Below, in pieces: positions 12,129-21,780 of a DNA stretch of 64,000 bases. Positions within the stretch are counted from its first letter, which is position 1. Every line of letters starts with the position of its first letter. Origin of the DNA: Cryptomeria japonica (Eukaryota; Streptophyta; Pinopsida; Cupressales; Cupressaceae); assembly GCF_030272615.1 (NCBI RefSeq), contig NC_081413.1:550620136-550684135 (forward strand), read 5' to 3'. Both the position numbers and the translations under genes were made by a program. The notes under the pieces are model-generated. The model did no database searches. It saw nothing but the letters and a program-made list of their open reading frames with translations, and was not told where the DNA came from.

Positions 12129-13969
12129 ATGAAAAAACCATACACATTAGAGGTACGTCATAAAGTATCTAACAATGAGGAGGATGTCAATAGTTTCCAA
12201 TATTATAATGAAGACTTCAAAGAGGCTCTAGAGTTTTATGATGCTTTAGAAGATGTTGCAAATGAAGAAATCCTCAGAGTGGAAAAATTGATAAGAAGTG
12301 AAAACAAGAATGAAGGAGACTTAGGACAACAACCTATTGTAGAGGTAAATAGAAGTGAGAGTATTGATTGTGATCTTAAATGTGGAACAAAGTGTGTAGA
12401 TGTGCTAGTTAAAGAGGAGAAAAGTAGAAAGGAGTTTCCAAATTATCGTTGGCATCATAGTTATAGGTTACCACATTGGCAAAGGAAACCAGTTGGTGAG
12501 AGACAATAGTTAAAGTGCAAAGAAGGAGGTGTTTTCAATGGTGTTGATGCTAGCCAACAAGCCCATAAGATGAAAGGAATGACAGAGTTTAAGGGGAAAC
12601 AAGAACATAAGGCAAGCTGTGAAGAAGGGAAACATAAAGAAGATTCTACAAGGCAAAAATCAGACCATGGGTTATGTCGAACGAGTGCAGAGAAAAAAAG
12701 AAATCAGCCTAGAACTAAGGAAAACATAGTGTGGGTGGCTAAGCGTGTGATAGTTGAAAGAGGTGTTATAGGATATGATGGTGGAAAAAAACTTCAGGTG
12801 AATGTAATATGTGAAGAGAAGAATAACTTTGTGGGTGTAAAAGAAATAGAATTTGCAGAAGGAACATGTCTTGTGGAGGGCATGGAAGAAATAAATGAAA
12901 ATGAGAAGACAAGGGTAATAGTGACTGAAATTGGAGATGTAGATGAAGATGAAACAAACCAAGTATTACCAGATGAAATACCAAAGAGAAGATTGATATA
13001 GTTGCAACATCAGGTTGGCAGAAGATTGAGGAGAACATGTACAAGGTGAGAAGTACACAAGTGAAAATAAAAGATTTCAATAAAGATGCTTTTGAATTTT
13101 TGAATAGAATTGTTGATGGAGATGAAATTGATGAGGATGTTACTGAAGATGATGACCTGCATGAACGTGAAATTGAGTTGTGGAGACTTGTAGATGAAAA
13201 AGACATGAGAAGGGGAAGATAGAGGAAAAAGGAAAGAAGAAGAAGACAGATTGGAAAGCTTGGAATGAATAAATATAAGCGTGGAATGCATTAAAAGAAT
13301 GAGTTGGACAAGAAAAATAGGAACCGGAAGTGAACAAATACATGGGTTGATAAAGGCACAAAGAGTAAAGAGGAGAAAGAAGGTGCAGTGGAAAATGAAG
13401 CAACAAATGTTGTAGCAACAGTGTTTAAGGATAAAGGTAAACAAATGCATAACAAAGATGTTACAGACATGGAATTGAAAAGGGGAGCAACAAACAATAA
13501 GTGTATAAATGATCTATGGGCACAATTCACAACAATAAATCAAGAGTGGAAAGATAAGCTTGCAGATATGTAGACAAATGGGACAACAAAAGATGCAAAG
13601 ATGAAGATTGTAGTTAAGGATCAAGAAGTTGTTGCAACACAAATGGAATATGGAATAGTGTATGCAAATTTTAGTAGTGATCTTGTGAAGTCTAATATAG
13701 ATGACGAGGTACAAGATGAATTGATAAAGGCCATTGTAGAAGAGAGGATGGAAATGGTGGTGGATGAAGTTGTGGAAAGTGGGGTTGAAATAGCAAGTGC
13801 ATATTTAAATGCAGTTGTAACAGATTTTGATGATATTGACAAGGTAAATGAGTTTGAAGCCTTGGAATACTTTAGTTTCCATAAAGTTGTTTGTGTTGGT
13901 TTGTGTGTGATGGAAATGGTGAGTAGAGATTGGAGTAAGATGAGAAGAAGTGCATATGGTTTCTTGTGA
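12129..13969 (+). pseudogene. Broken acidic ORF (about 610 codons) of unknown function inside the LARD-like element
   Basis: Reading segments 12129-12509 and 12570-13001 share one frame; 13037-13222, 13388-13573 and 13601-13969 share another. One frameshift near 12970-13000 and a few stops (for example TAG at 13571) therefore separate what looks like one former reading frame. The composition is strongly Glu/Asp/Lys-rich, with runs such as DGDEIDEDVTEDDD and EERMEMVVDEVVES. There is no zinc knuckle, protease DSG/DTG, RT YVDD or DDE integrase signature. It could be an unrecognised gag or a captured host sequence; I do not recognise the family. Long minus-strand ORFs over the same DNA are mirror artefacts of the purine bias. 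Confidence 0.55.
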
Positions 13970-14120
13970 TCAAAGTACTGAAGTGAGAAGCAATGTTGGC
14001 AGACTAGGGCAGTTGTTTCAGAGTGATATTGGAAAAAGAGGAAGAATTGAAAGTAGCAGTAGTTGTTAGCTTTACTCCCATGTGCAAGAGCACATGTTGT
14101 CTTTTTAATCCTTGGGAGTC

Positions 14121-15148
14121 TGATGCAGGAGCATCGGGTTAATTTTTGGTTTTAGTGGCATGTTAGTTTTGTCAGTTGGTTTTAGGTTGGCAGACATAGT
14201 TCCTATCACCACAAGGGCAGGAAGCTTAATGACTTGGTTTCCTTCGGCAAGAGGAGATGAACGATGATTAATGAGCAGTTTAAAGAATTAGTTATGAGAA
14301 GTTTGGAAACGATTAGAAAGTGAAATGGAGAGGTGCACTTAAATAAAAAATAGAAAGAATTGTGAGTTCGGAGGGGGGTTGTACAGGAAAGAAAATTCTG
14401 ATTCAAATATAGAGGGAGCTCAATCAGTTCTGGGCAAATCCATTGTAGAATGGTTGTAGCACAATTGGAAGGTCGACGAGAAGAGTTTGTATGGGATACG
14501 TGAAAGAGGGGACGATCGATGCAAGAGAAAAATATGTCAGGACGACGATAGCAAATGGATTGGTTGAAGAACCAGTGTAAAGTGAAATGGTATGAGCTTG
14601 AACATAGAGATGGTTAGTAGACGGAACGAGGGAGGTTGTAGAATAGGCCAAGCAACATTAAGATTAAGGAGGTTTAGGAAAAGAACGAAGTGAAGAATAG
14701 CAGAGGAAGAGTGTAGAGACAAGGAAAAAGGACAAGGATGTTGAAGAATCATAGGGACATGGAGGGAAAGCAAAGATAAGGCTGACAGACCTGTGCCAGG
14801 CCACAAAAACGTTTGAATGAAGACCTTTGTTATCAAACATAATCATCATTATATGAGTTGCAATAATAAAGTTAATGTTCTAGTGTTCATTATTTGTATT
14901 GACAATTTGTATTGTGGTTTCTTGGCTCTTATCGTTAACGTTGTACCATTTGATTTATCCGTTGTTCATAGTTCCTTTCTCTAGTATGTTCTATTTTTAG
15001 AAACTTGTAACTGTTCTAGTCCCTGTCATATTTGAAGGCAGAATGATGTGTAATTGATTCACTGGTTAATTCCAAAACTTCCTATTGTTGCCCTGTCATT
15101 TGATTGTAAGTTCCTGTGTGTCGGAAGATTAGCTACGCATTGCCACCA
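14121..15148 (+). repeat. 3' LTR of the LARD-like element
   Basis: A 1028-bp LTR matching 10266-11276. Just upstream, TTGGGAGTC is only a weak polypurine tract. It ends GCCACCA, followed by CCTCC, which nearly repeats the pentamer before the 5' LTR. Confidence 0.85.
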
Positions 15149-15153
15149 CCTCC

Positions 15154-16121
15154 GACCATGCATTTAGCTTTCCTAGGAGTTTTTTATTAATTTAAATTGT
15201 TCAAAATTCATACAAATCTATCTATAACTAGCTAAGAATTCACACATGACATATAAGATGAAATTTAGAAGACTTACTCTATGATCAAATTCAGCATGGT
15301 CAGTTCCTCTTATTTAAGTGTAAACCTTCACATCTAGTGGTTTAGTGCATTCTTTTAAAGGGGGCTTCACTAAATGTTGTTATTTGAGAAATAATTTAAA
15401 AAGATTCAAAATAATATCCAATAAAAATTGCTAAGTAAAATATTTTCTATTATTCAAATGTAAGCTCATTTGTTGTCCATGACAAACCTTGTGTCTTCCT
15501 TCTCTTTCATGTGGCCTCTCTACTACAAGTTTTGAGATTCTTCTAAGACCATGTGTATTTTATGGAAATAAATGAGGATAAAAAACATTTGAATCCACAG
15601 TCGCACACTTTTCAAAATAAATGAATTTGATGAATCAATAAAAACAATATAAATATATGTGTAACATATGACAACTTTTATGTCTATCTTACAGTCATAT
15701 GAAGCTTGAAAGGTTGTGCACAACTACAAGTGACCTTCCTCCATTTTTGAATTCCACTTCCATCCAAAGATCCCAATCCTATTGAATCTGAGTTCTGAAA
15801 AAGAAACCATATTAAAAATGTTCTCATTGTATGTTAATGTTTTCAAATTGAAGAACAACTCTTTTTCTTTTTTATTTTAATTTTAATTAATGCCTAATTT
15901 CATACTAATTTCCTAAGATTGAAGCAACTTCACTTGTAGAAATCTCATTTAAGTGGCATTTCTAGATCCCTTAGCACCCTCCACCATCTTCTCATCCACA
16001 TTGCCATTTCCCTGCTCAGAAGTCCTAATTTTCTCAATGTTCCATGTAAGTCCCCCTGAGAAGATAATAATGTTATTTTTTCCTAAGAATAGAGGACTTT
16101 TGATATCCATCTGAAACTTTG
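15154..16121. other. No gene recognised
   Basis: AT-rich spacer between the LARD-like element and the gypsy element. No motif, repeat or RNA gene was seen. Confidence 0.5.
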
Positions 16122-16126
16122 AAGAT
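16122..16126. other. Target-site duplication AAGAT, left copy
   Basis: The pentamer directly before the 5' LTR; the same five bases follow the 3' LTR at 24604-24608. This proves that the two LTRs bound one insertion. Confidence 0.93.
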
Positions 16127-16476
16127 TGTTAGGGGCTATTAACACATGTTAGTTTATAGTTATTTGGGATGTTTATGTTTTGTTATGTATGGGTTGTCAA
16201 GAGGTTCCTATGGGGTAGTTGGTAGTTGGTAGGTTGTGACGGTTGGCAACCTGGCCAACTATCAGATCTATATAGTGTATGGATGGAACCTCGGCAAGTT
16301 AGCATTGTACTGGCATATTTGGAATACAATAAAGATACCATAATTCTTCCATATATGTTACTGTAATTGTTATCTATGCTTTGATATACATGAGTGTTCT
16401 TGTTACATGAGTTGTTGGTACGTGTGGAATATCTTTGTTTATCTGTGAATTTACCAACCTTACTATAGGGACTAAA
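16127..16476 (+). repeat. 5' LTR of gypsy element G1
   Basis: About 350 bp, TGTTAGGGGC at the start. A TATATAG box lies in GTCTATATAGTG-type context, with an AATAAAG polyadenylation-like signal near 16328. The last bases (ACTAAA) have lost the terminal CA still present in the 3' LTR. Confidence 0.9.
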
Positions 16477-16481
16477 GATTT

Positions 16482-16494
16482 TGGCATCATTGCC
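16482..16494 (+). other. Primer-binding site, decayed Asp-tRNA type
   Basis: TGGCATCATTGCC follows the 5' LTR within a few bases. It resembles the TGGCGCCGTTGCC primer site common in Tat/Athila-type plant gypsy elements, with changes at the CG positions as expected after methyl-cytosine deamination. Confidence 0.7.
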
Positions 16495-16538
16495 AGTACA
16501 AACCTAGAGATAACCATGACAACAAGCGGAAGGAATTA

Positions 16539-17953
16539 ATGGGTCGGCCATTCAACCAACAATTGACTGTAGTAGACAATGACACACACGAAGAAAGTAC
16601 CGAAGAAGAGGCACGAGAAGATCAGTTGATGACAGACTTGGTAGATTTGTGGGACATGTCGGTCATGCAGTATGTGCAGAGGGTGGCTCATGAGAGAGTC
16701 ATCTTTGAAGGCACGGTATGTGGTGAACTCACCGTCAACACTCCCATCTTTGATCTACTCGAGAGCATTCCAAGGTTGCTCGCCAAAAATCTGATTGCAC
16801 TCCAAGACCGAAGGGAGGAAACTGCACGGAAACTCCGTCGGCAACAAGTACTACAAAGGTACGAAGAGTGAAACCGTATGAAGGAAGAGGAAAGGGATAC
16901 GAGCCGACATCATACTCCTGGCAATTAATGCCCCTACAACCAAACAAAGACAAATGTACCACTACCACCGAAGCAGTAGATGAGGGAACCATACAGAGAT
17001 CTCTTCGCATAAAAGAATAGGCCGAGCGAAGACGACGGCTAAGGGAAGTTGTTGACTCAATGAGTTTGGAGATACATAGTAGGAGTTAGAGTGTGAGTCA
17101 GAGTCATAGTTAGGAGAGACAGAGACCATGTACATGGAAGGAGTTGGAGGAGGTCGCCAGGAACCTGCCACTTCCAGATGTAGCGGAGGAGGATCTCATC
17201 GACTAGGCCTCACACTTGATGTCGAGTGAAGACTCCGGAGCCGAGTCACAAAGCAGTCTGTCAGAGTACTCTAAACAAGGAGAGGAGGCGGTGCGGTACA
17301 TGCGCGAAGAGATCGCCAATATCTTTGAAACGACATTGTTCTACATCGGGAATTTGTCCTTTGTGGAGGAAAACAAATTAGGAGGTCCGAAGCCTGAAAC
17401 TCTAGGAAGGAGGGAGGAGTACAGAGGTGAAAGTAATCACGGTGTTGAGGACATAGGGGATAGACGTGGTGAAGGCTCAAGTGGGACCAAGAGTGCAGGA
17501 TAGGCACTGGTACACGAAGAGCAGAACATTTTGTCCTCATCGGACGCGCACACTACCTACCAAGCAATACATAGTACCACACACACTTCCTTCCAAGTAT
17601 CCCTACAGAACAATCCCAGGACAAAACCAATGTATAACATGGACAAATAGAAGCTTCCAAGGTTTACGGGTGATGGGTCTAAGGATCTCGTACACCACAC
17701 TAAGACATGTGTAACCATTTGGCAAGCAAATGGTGAGGATGATGAGGATTACTGGTTGAAGGCATTTACGGACACCCTTAGAAGAATAGCAATTGACTGG
17801 TATACAGACCTTGATGCCCAGTATAAAACATCATGGAACAACTTGAAGAAGGCCTTCTAGGAGGAATTCAAACTCCTACATGATGACAATGAAATTGTGG
17901 GGAAGACTTACAATACCAAGCAGGGAAAAAGCGAAAGTGTGCGGGCTTACAAT
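16539..17953 (+). pseudogene. gag of gypsy element G1, multiply interrupted and 3'-truncated
   Basis: The first segment (16539-16871, 110 codons) is acidic and helical. A second (17216-17503) begins MSSEDSGAESQSSLSEYSKQ and corresponds to MSDEEYEGG at 42936-43160 in the second gypsy copy. The capsid-like core follows in a third frame from about 17640, with RIAIDWYTDLD, TSWNNLKKAF and EEFKLLHDDNEIV, the spacing of the Retrotrans_gag domain. A TAG interrupts it near 17859. The reading stops being gag-like after KSESVRAYN near 17950, where RNase H sequence begins. The zinc knuckle and the gag C-terminus are therefore absent. Gag packages element RNA into particles; this copy cannot encode it. 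Confidence 0.85.
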
Positions 17954-18437
17954 GGAGGCCGAACGAAACTACAGTACAATGGAGAGGGAGGCATTGGGGA
18001 TGGTGTACGTTGTACAGAAGTTTTGCCACTACCTGTTGGCTACCCCGCTCACGTTTTATGTGGACCACCAGGCATTGATGTACTTGGTAAATAAACCGAT
18101 CATCCAGGGTCAGGTAAGTGGATGGTTGTTGCTCTTACAGGAATTCACCTTCACCATTATTGTGCGGCTAGGGAAGTCCCATGTGATAGTTGATCAATTG
18201 TCAAGGATCAGGTTAGGGGAGTTGGTCGAGGGGGTGAACGAGGACTTTCCAGATGCACACTTGTTCCAAATTGCAGTACTACCATTGGGGTACGACAAAA
18301 TCATCCAATACCTCTCTACTTCCACTTTTTCGCAAAAGATGTCATTGGGGGAACGACGTAAACTGGCACTAAAGAGTAAGACCTTCCAACTGATCAATGG
18401 TCTTTTGTATAAAATGGGACCTGATCAAGTCTTGAGG
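17953..18437 (+). pseudogene. RNase H domain of gypsy pol fused behind truncated gag
   Basis: In the 17880-18557 frame, residues EAERNYSTMEREALGMVY, then FYVDHQALMYLVNKP and LGKSHVIVDQLSR, are the gypsy RT-linked RNase H core, including the D of the VDHQAL motif. Everything normally upstream in pol (protease, RT with YxDD) is missing. Gag reads through AATGGAGGC in one frame and RNase H reads ATGGAGGCC in the next, so the deletion also breaks the frame. RNase H would degrade the RNA strand of the replication hybrid; here only the C-terminal part of an enzyme survives. Confidence 0.87.
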
Positions 18438-19530
18438 AGATGTGTCATGGAGGAGGAAATCCCCAATGTATTGAAGGAAGCACATGACGGATTAGCAAGA
18501 GGACACATGGTACCAGATGCAACTGCACAGAAAGTATTTCTAGCCGATCTGTGGTGACCAACTCTACACATTGATGCTTGAGAGTGGGTGGTCGGGTGTG
18601 ACACTTGCCAATGTGCAGGGAAACCACTCAAGCGGGACTTCATGCCCCTCTTTCACTCCCAACCACAGGAGCTATTTGAAAGGTGGGGTATAGATTTTGT
18701 GGGACCCTTGAAGCCAAGCAATATGCATAGGTGCAAATATATCGTGGTGGCTACTGAGTACCTCACTAAGTGGGCAGAAACGAGATCCCTACCAGATAAC
18801 ACTGCTCTTAGTACGATACGGTTCTTGTATGAACATATTGTCACCAGATATGGGATACCCCTTCAAATCACAAGTAATCGGGGAGTGCATTTCGTCAACC
18901 AAGTAATTCGTACCATGACCATTGAGTTTAAAATTTTCCACAATCTCTCTAGCCTATACTACCCCCGAGCAAATGGACAAGCAAAGGCGACCAACAAGGC
19001 ATTGGTGTCAATAATCTATAAGTCGTGTGGGGTGGAGCAGGAGGATTGGGAAGAAAGGTTGTCGGCAGTACTCTGGGCTTACCGCACAAGCTACAAAGTC
19101 ACTACGAGGCATTCCAGCTCATGTATAGGCAAGAGGTTGTGGTACCTGCAAAGTACACCATACCAAGCTTGTGGGTGGTGGTGGACAATAGACTTGGTGA
19201 TGAAGAGAGTCTGAGTGCAAGGCTTGACAACTTGGTGAAATTGGACGAATGGAGGGTAATGGCACAGTGGGAAACAGACGTAGCGCAACAGCAGTGAAAG
19301 TTCTGGCATGACAAGCACCTACGACGGGTCAACTTCCAACCGAGGCAGTTGGTCTTGAAGTGTAATAGTCGTAATGAACTGTGGCCAGGGAAGTTCAAAT
19401 TTCATTAGCTCAGGCCCTATAAGATTAGGGAGGTTGGGAAGAATGGAACAATAAAGCTATCTACCTTGGACAACAACCCAATCAGAAATCCAGTGAATGG
19501 TTTGAAACTAAAAGTTTATAGAGAACGAAA
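18438..19530 (+). pseudogene. Gypsy integrase with mutated catalytic triad and frameshift
   Basis: The HHCC zinc finger is spread over AHDGLARGH (near 18480) and CDTCQ (near 18600), with two TGA stops between them. The catalytic core starts ELFERWGIDFVGP, which supplies the first Asp. The second Asp position reads SNRGVHF (Asn codon at 18876-18878) and the Glu position reads NGQAKATNK (Lys codon at 18984-18986). Both differ from the family's SDRG and GQAE by a single G-to-A change, so strand-transfer activity is lost. A small indel near 19110 moves the C-terminal part (QLMYRQEVVVPAKYTIPS onward) to the 19025-19297 frame. A TGA ends that segment near 19297, and the C-terminal basic region fades near 19530. 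Confidence 0.9.
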
Positions 19531-19676
19531 CAAACTTGTGATAGCGATCAACATGTTGGGATACGCCACAAGAGGAGATTGGACCATCGGCTAGAATAGG
19601 AAAGTGGAAGAAGATCCGGTGGTAAAAGAAGAGCCCTATCATTGGGGATGAATATTAGGCCAAACCACTCACATTC

Positions 19677-20114
19677 ATGGAAGAACAACTTGTGTCGAAG
19701 CAGGTGGAAGGTGTTGCAGTTCTGAGGATCCATAAACACCTAACAAATGTGTACTTTGGGGAATCGGTTGTGTGGGTACAAATTTCAGGATATTGGAGGA
19801 AGATGGCTCCATATGAAGGTGTTCGAGAGGGGTATGTAGCATATGATATCCATGAGGGAGTCGAAGCCAAGAGGAAAGACGATAATGCAAATAAGGAAGG
19901 GGAACCTGCAGACCTGGAGGAAGATATTGACCTAGAGGATCATGGGGCAACACTAAGTCCCTATTTGAAGATGGTGTTGAAAACCAAAGACTTGTTTATC
20001 AGAGCCTCCCAGCCAGGAGAACTGGAGGCCGGACCAAACTCAATGTACCGAGTGATACCTAACCCTGTAGGACCCCCGGAGGTGAACAAAGAAAGGGTAT
20101 TGTGGTACCAGTAG
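19677..20114 (+). CDS. Small ORF behind integrase in G1, 145 codons, unknown
   Basis: An open frame of 145 codons with VNVYFGESVVWVQISGYW-like aromatic stretches, then an acidic segment (ADLEEDIDLEDHG) and a proline-rich C-terminus. It lies downstream of integrase in the position of an additional ORF or pol tail. I recognise no enzyme domain. The start is uncertain because the nearest upstream sequence is also partly open. It may simply be a surviving fragment. Confidence 0.4.
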   Translation: MEEQLVSKQVEGVAVLRIHKHLTNVYFGESVVWVQISGYWRKMAPYEGVREGYVAYDIHEGVEAKRKDDNANKEGEPADLEEDIDLEDHGATLSPYLKMVLKTKDLFIRASQPGELEAGPNSMYRVIPNPVGPPEVNKERVLWYQ

Positions 20115-21780
20115 TACGAAAGTCGGTACGTCAAAGGGCAGTACAAGGGATGGGACCCGCTTTGTTGGTGGATAAGATATGTGATCTGGAGTACGTGGGG
20201 ACGTGTTGTGCAAAAGAATGCTACAGGAGGATGTAACACTTATGTATGTTCTTGCATGATTCGGAGATTAAGTTAAGGCCTTGGGTTAATCGTTCAGGAG
20301 TGAAAATGAACATAGAAGACGAGGATGTCGATTGAGGACCAAATAAAAGATGGAAGGAAATCAGAATGAATGACAAGGGAAAAGCGAGGAAAAAATCAAG
20401 TATCTATACGTCGAAGAGGAAGCTAAGGGAGCAAAAATCTTATTTAGAAGTGTCCAAAGAGGAGATAAGCTATCTTGAAGATCAAAAAGGGAGTGTAGAA
20501 CAACAAAAACGGACCCCAGGATACCTTAGTAAGTTGAAGGTACAAAAAATTCAATTTAAAAAATATTGTCGAGTTAAGATTTAAAAAAAAAAATAGGAAG
20601 GGGGTATTAAAAATTGGAAAAGAAAAGTATATAGGAAAAATGAAAAGGGCAGGGTTAGCACGTATTAAAAAATTAAAATATAAGGCAAAAGTGATGGAAG
20701 CAAACAAGGGAAAAATACATTTAATAAAAAGAAGATTATTTTATAAAAAATTAATAAAGTATTTATGTCTAACCCTAACCCTAGAAAAATAAAATGATTA
20801 TAAAAATCCCCAAGGAACCTATTTTTACACACCACACAGGATGTGTCGAGTTTGCAAAGGAGGAAAATCGAGTGTAGAAAGAAGTCAAGGTATAGGATCG
20901 TGCGGATCCGTATAGTACATAGAAAAGGTTGTATAGTTGGCGGACTCAGAAGGATCTACCTCATTCGTACAACCGTCACGTACGAACAGGGGAGGAGAAA
21001 CACAGAAAGCAAAGCAGTTTAATCTATACAGCGTATGGCAAGCACGTACGAATGGGGGAGGTGAAGCATGCAAAGAGAAGTAGTTTAATTCGTACAATGT
21101 AAGCCTAGCAGACCACAAAATCTGTGCACAACATCTATACAGGCTAGAGGTCATACTGTACAGAACACCAATTGCTCTAACATTTCACGACGGAGAAAAG
21201 AGTAATTCGTACGATCGCATACGGATACAAGAAAGCGAAGTGGGAAGACCGTACAATCAGCAAACATGTACCGCGTACGGACAACAGCCATACAATCCTT
21301 TCCATGTTGGCATCCATACACGCAGGGAGCAATTGCAGAAAAGAATCGAAGGCATTTGTGCAAAAATTCGAACCATCTGTATGGAGTTGTGGGAAGAGTT
21401 CATACAAGTTGAAGAAGTCGTACGGTCTAGAAGTACCATGTGCTGACATAAACTTGGCAGGTCGTACAGCGGGCTTGGCAAGGAAATTGGTACGATGGTC
21501 CGTACTAGCTGGGGCGACCCCAGTTGTGCAGCAAGTTCAGATCGTTATAATAACAGTCAGGGAGCAGGAAATGACAAAGGGAGAAATCAGCATGACAACC
21601 ATAGTGCCACCATGACAACTACAGAACCTGGCGGTAGCAACAAGAAGGTGAAGATAAGGCCAAAAATACAGAAGGACTCAGAAGGAATCACTACAAAACA
21701 TGTGGCTTTTGAGAGTGTGACCGGCAGTGAATGTCGCACTTGGTGGGAGGAAACCCCTTTCTGACCATGTGATAAAAGAT
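20115..21780 (+). other. Non-coding block of G1, rich in GTACG/CGTAC motifs
   Basis: No coding signal. From about 20880 to 21510 the pentamers GTACG and CGTAC and the hexamer CGTACG recur every few tens of bases. The equivalent region of the second gypsy copy (34690-35540) shows the same enrichment. An AT-rich stretch with A and T runs lies at 20520-20800. Short ORFs here overlap in conflicting frames and are not called. Confidence 0.6.

Larger units (their letters stand above)
10266..15148 (+). mobile_element. LARD-like non-autonomous LTR retrotransposon, 4.88 kb
   Basis: Two direct repeats of about 1 kb (10266-11276 and 14121-15148) start TGATG(G/C)AGGAGCATCGGG and end in CA. They flank 2.84 kb of internal DNA. 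A primer-binding site lies just inside the left LTR. The flanking pentamers are CCTCA (10261-10265) and CCTCC (15149-15153), a likely target-site duplication with one substitution. Protease, RT, RNase H and integrase motifs are all absent, so this is a large retrotransposon derivative that would need enzymes from another element. The LTRs have diverged by many substitutions and small indels, so the insertion is not recent. Confidence 0.85.

Noticed and set aside
12672-13530. Long minus-strand ORFs (up to 146 codons), Phe/Ser/Leu-rich
   Set aside because: They are the reverse complement of the acidic, purine-rich ORF on the plus strand; hydrophobic composition is a by-product.
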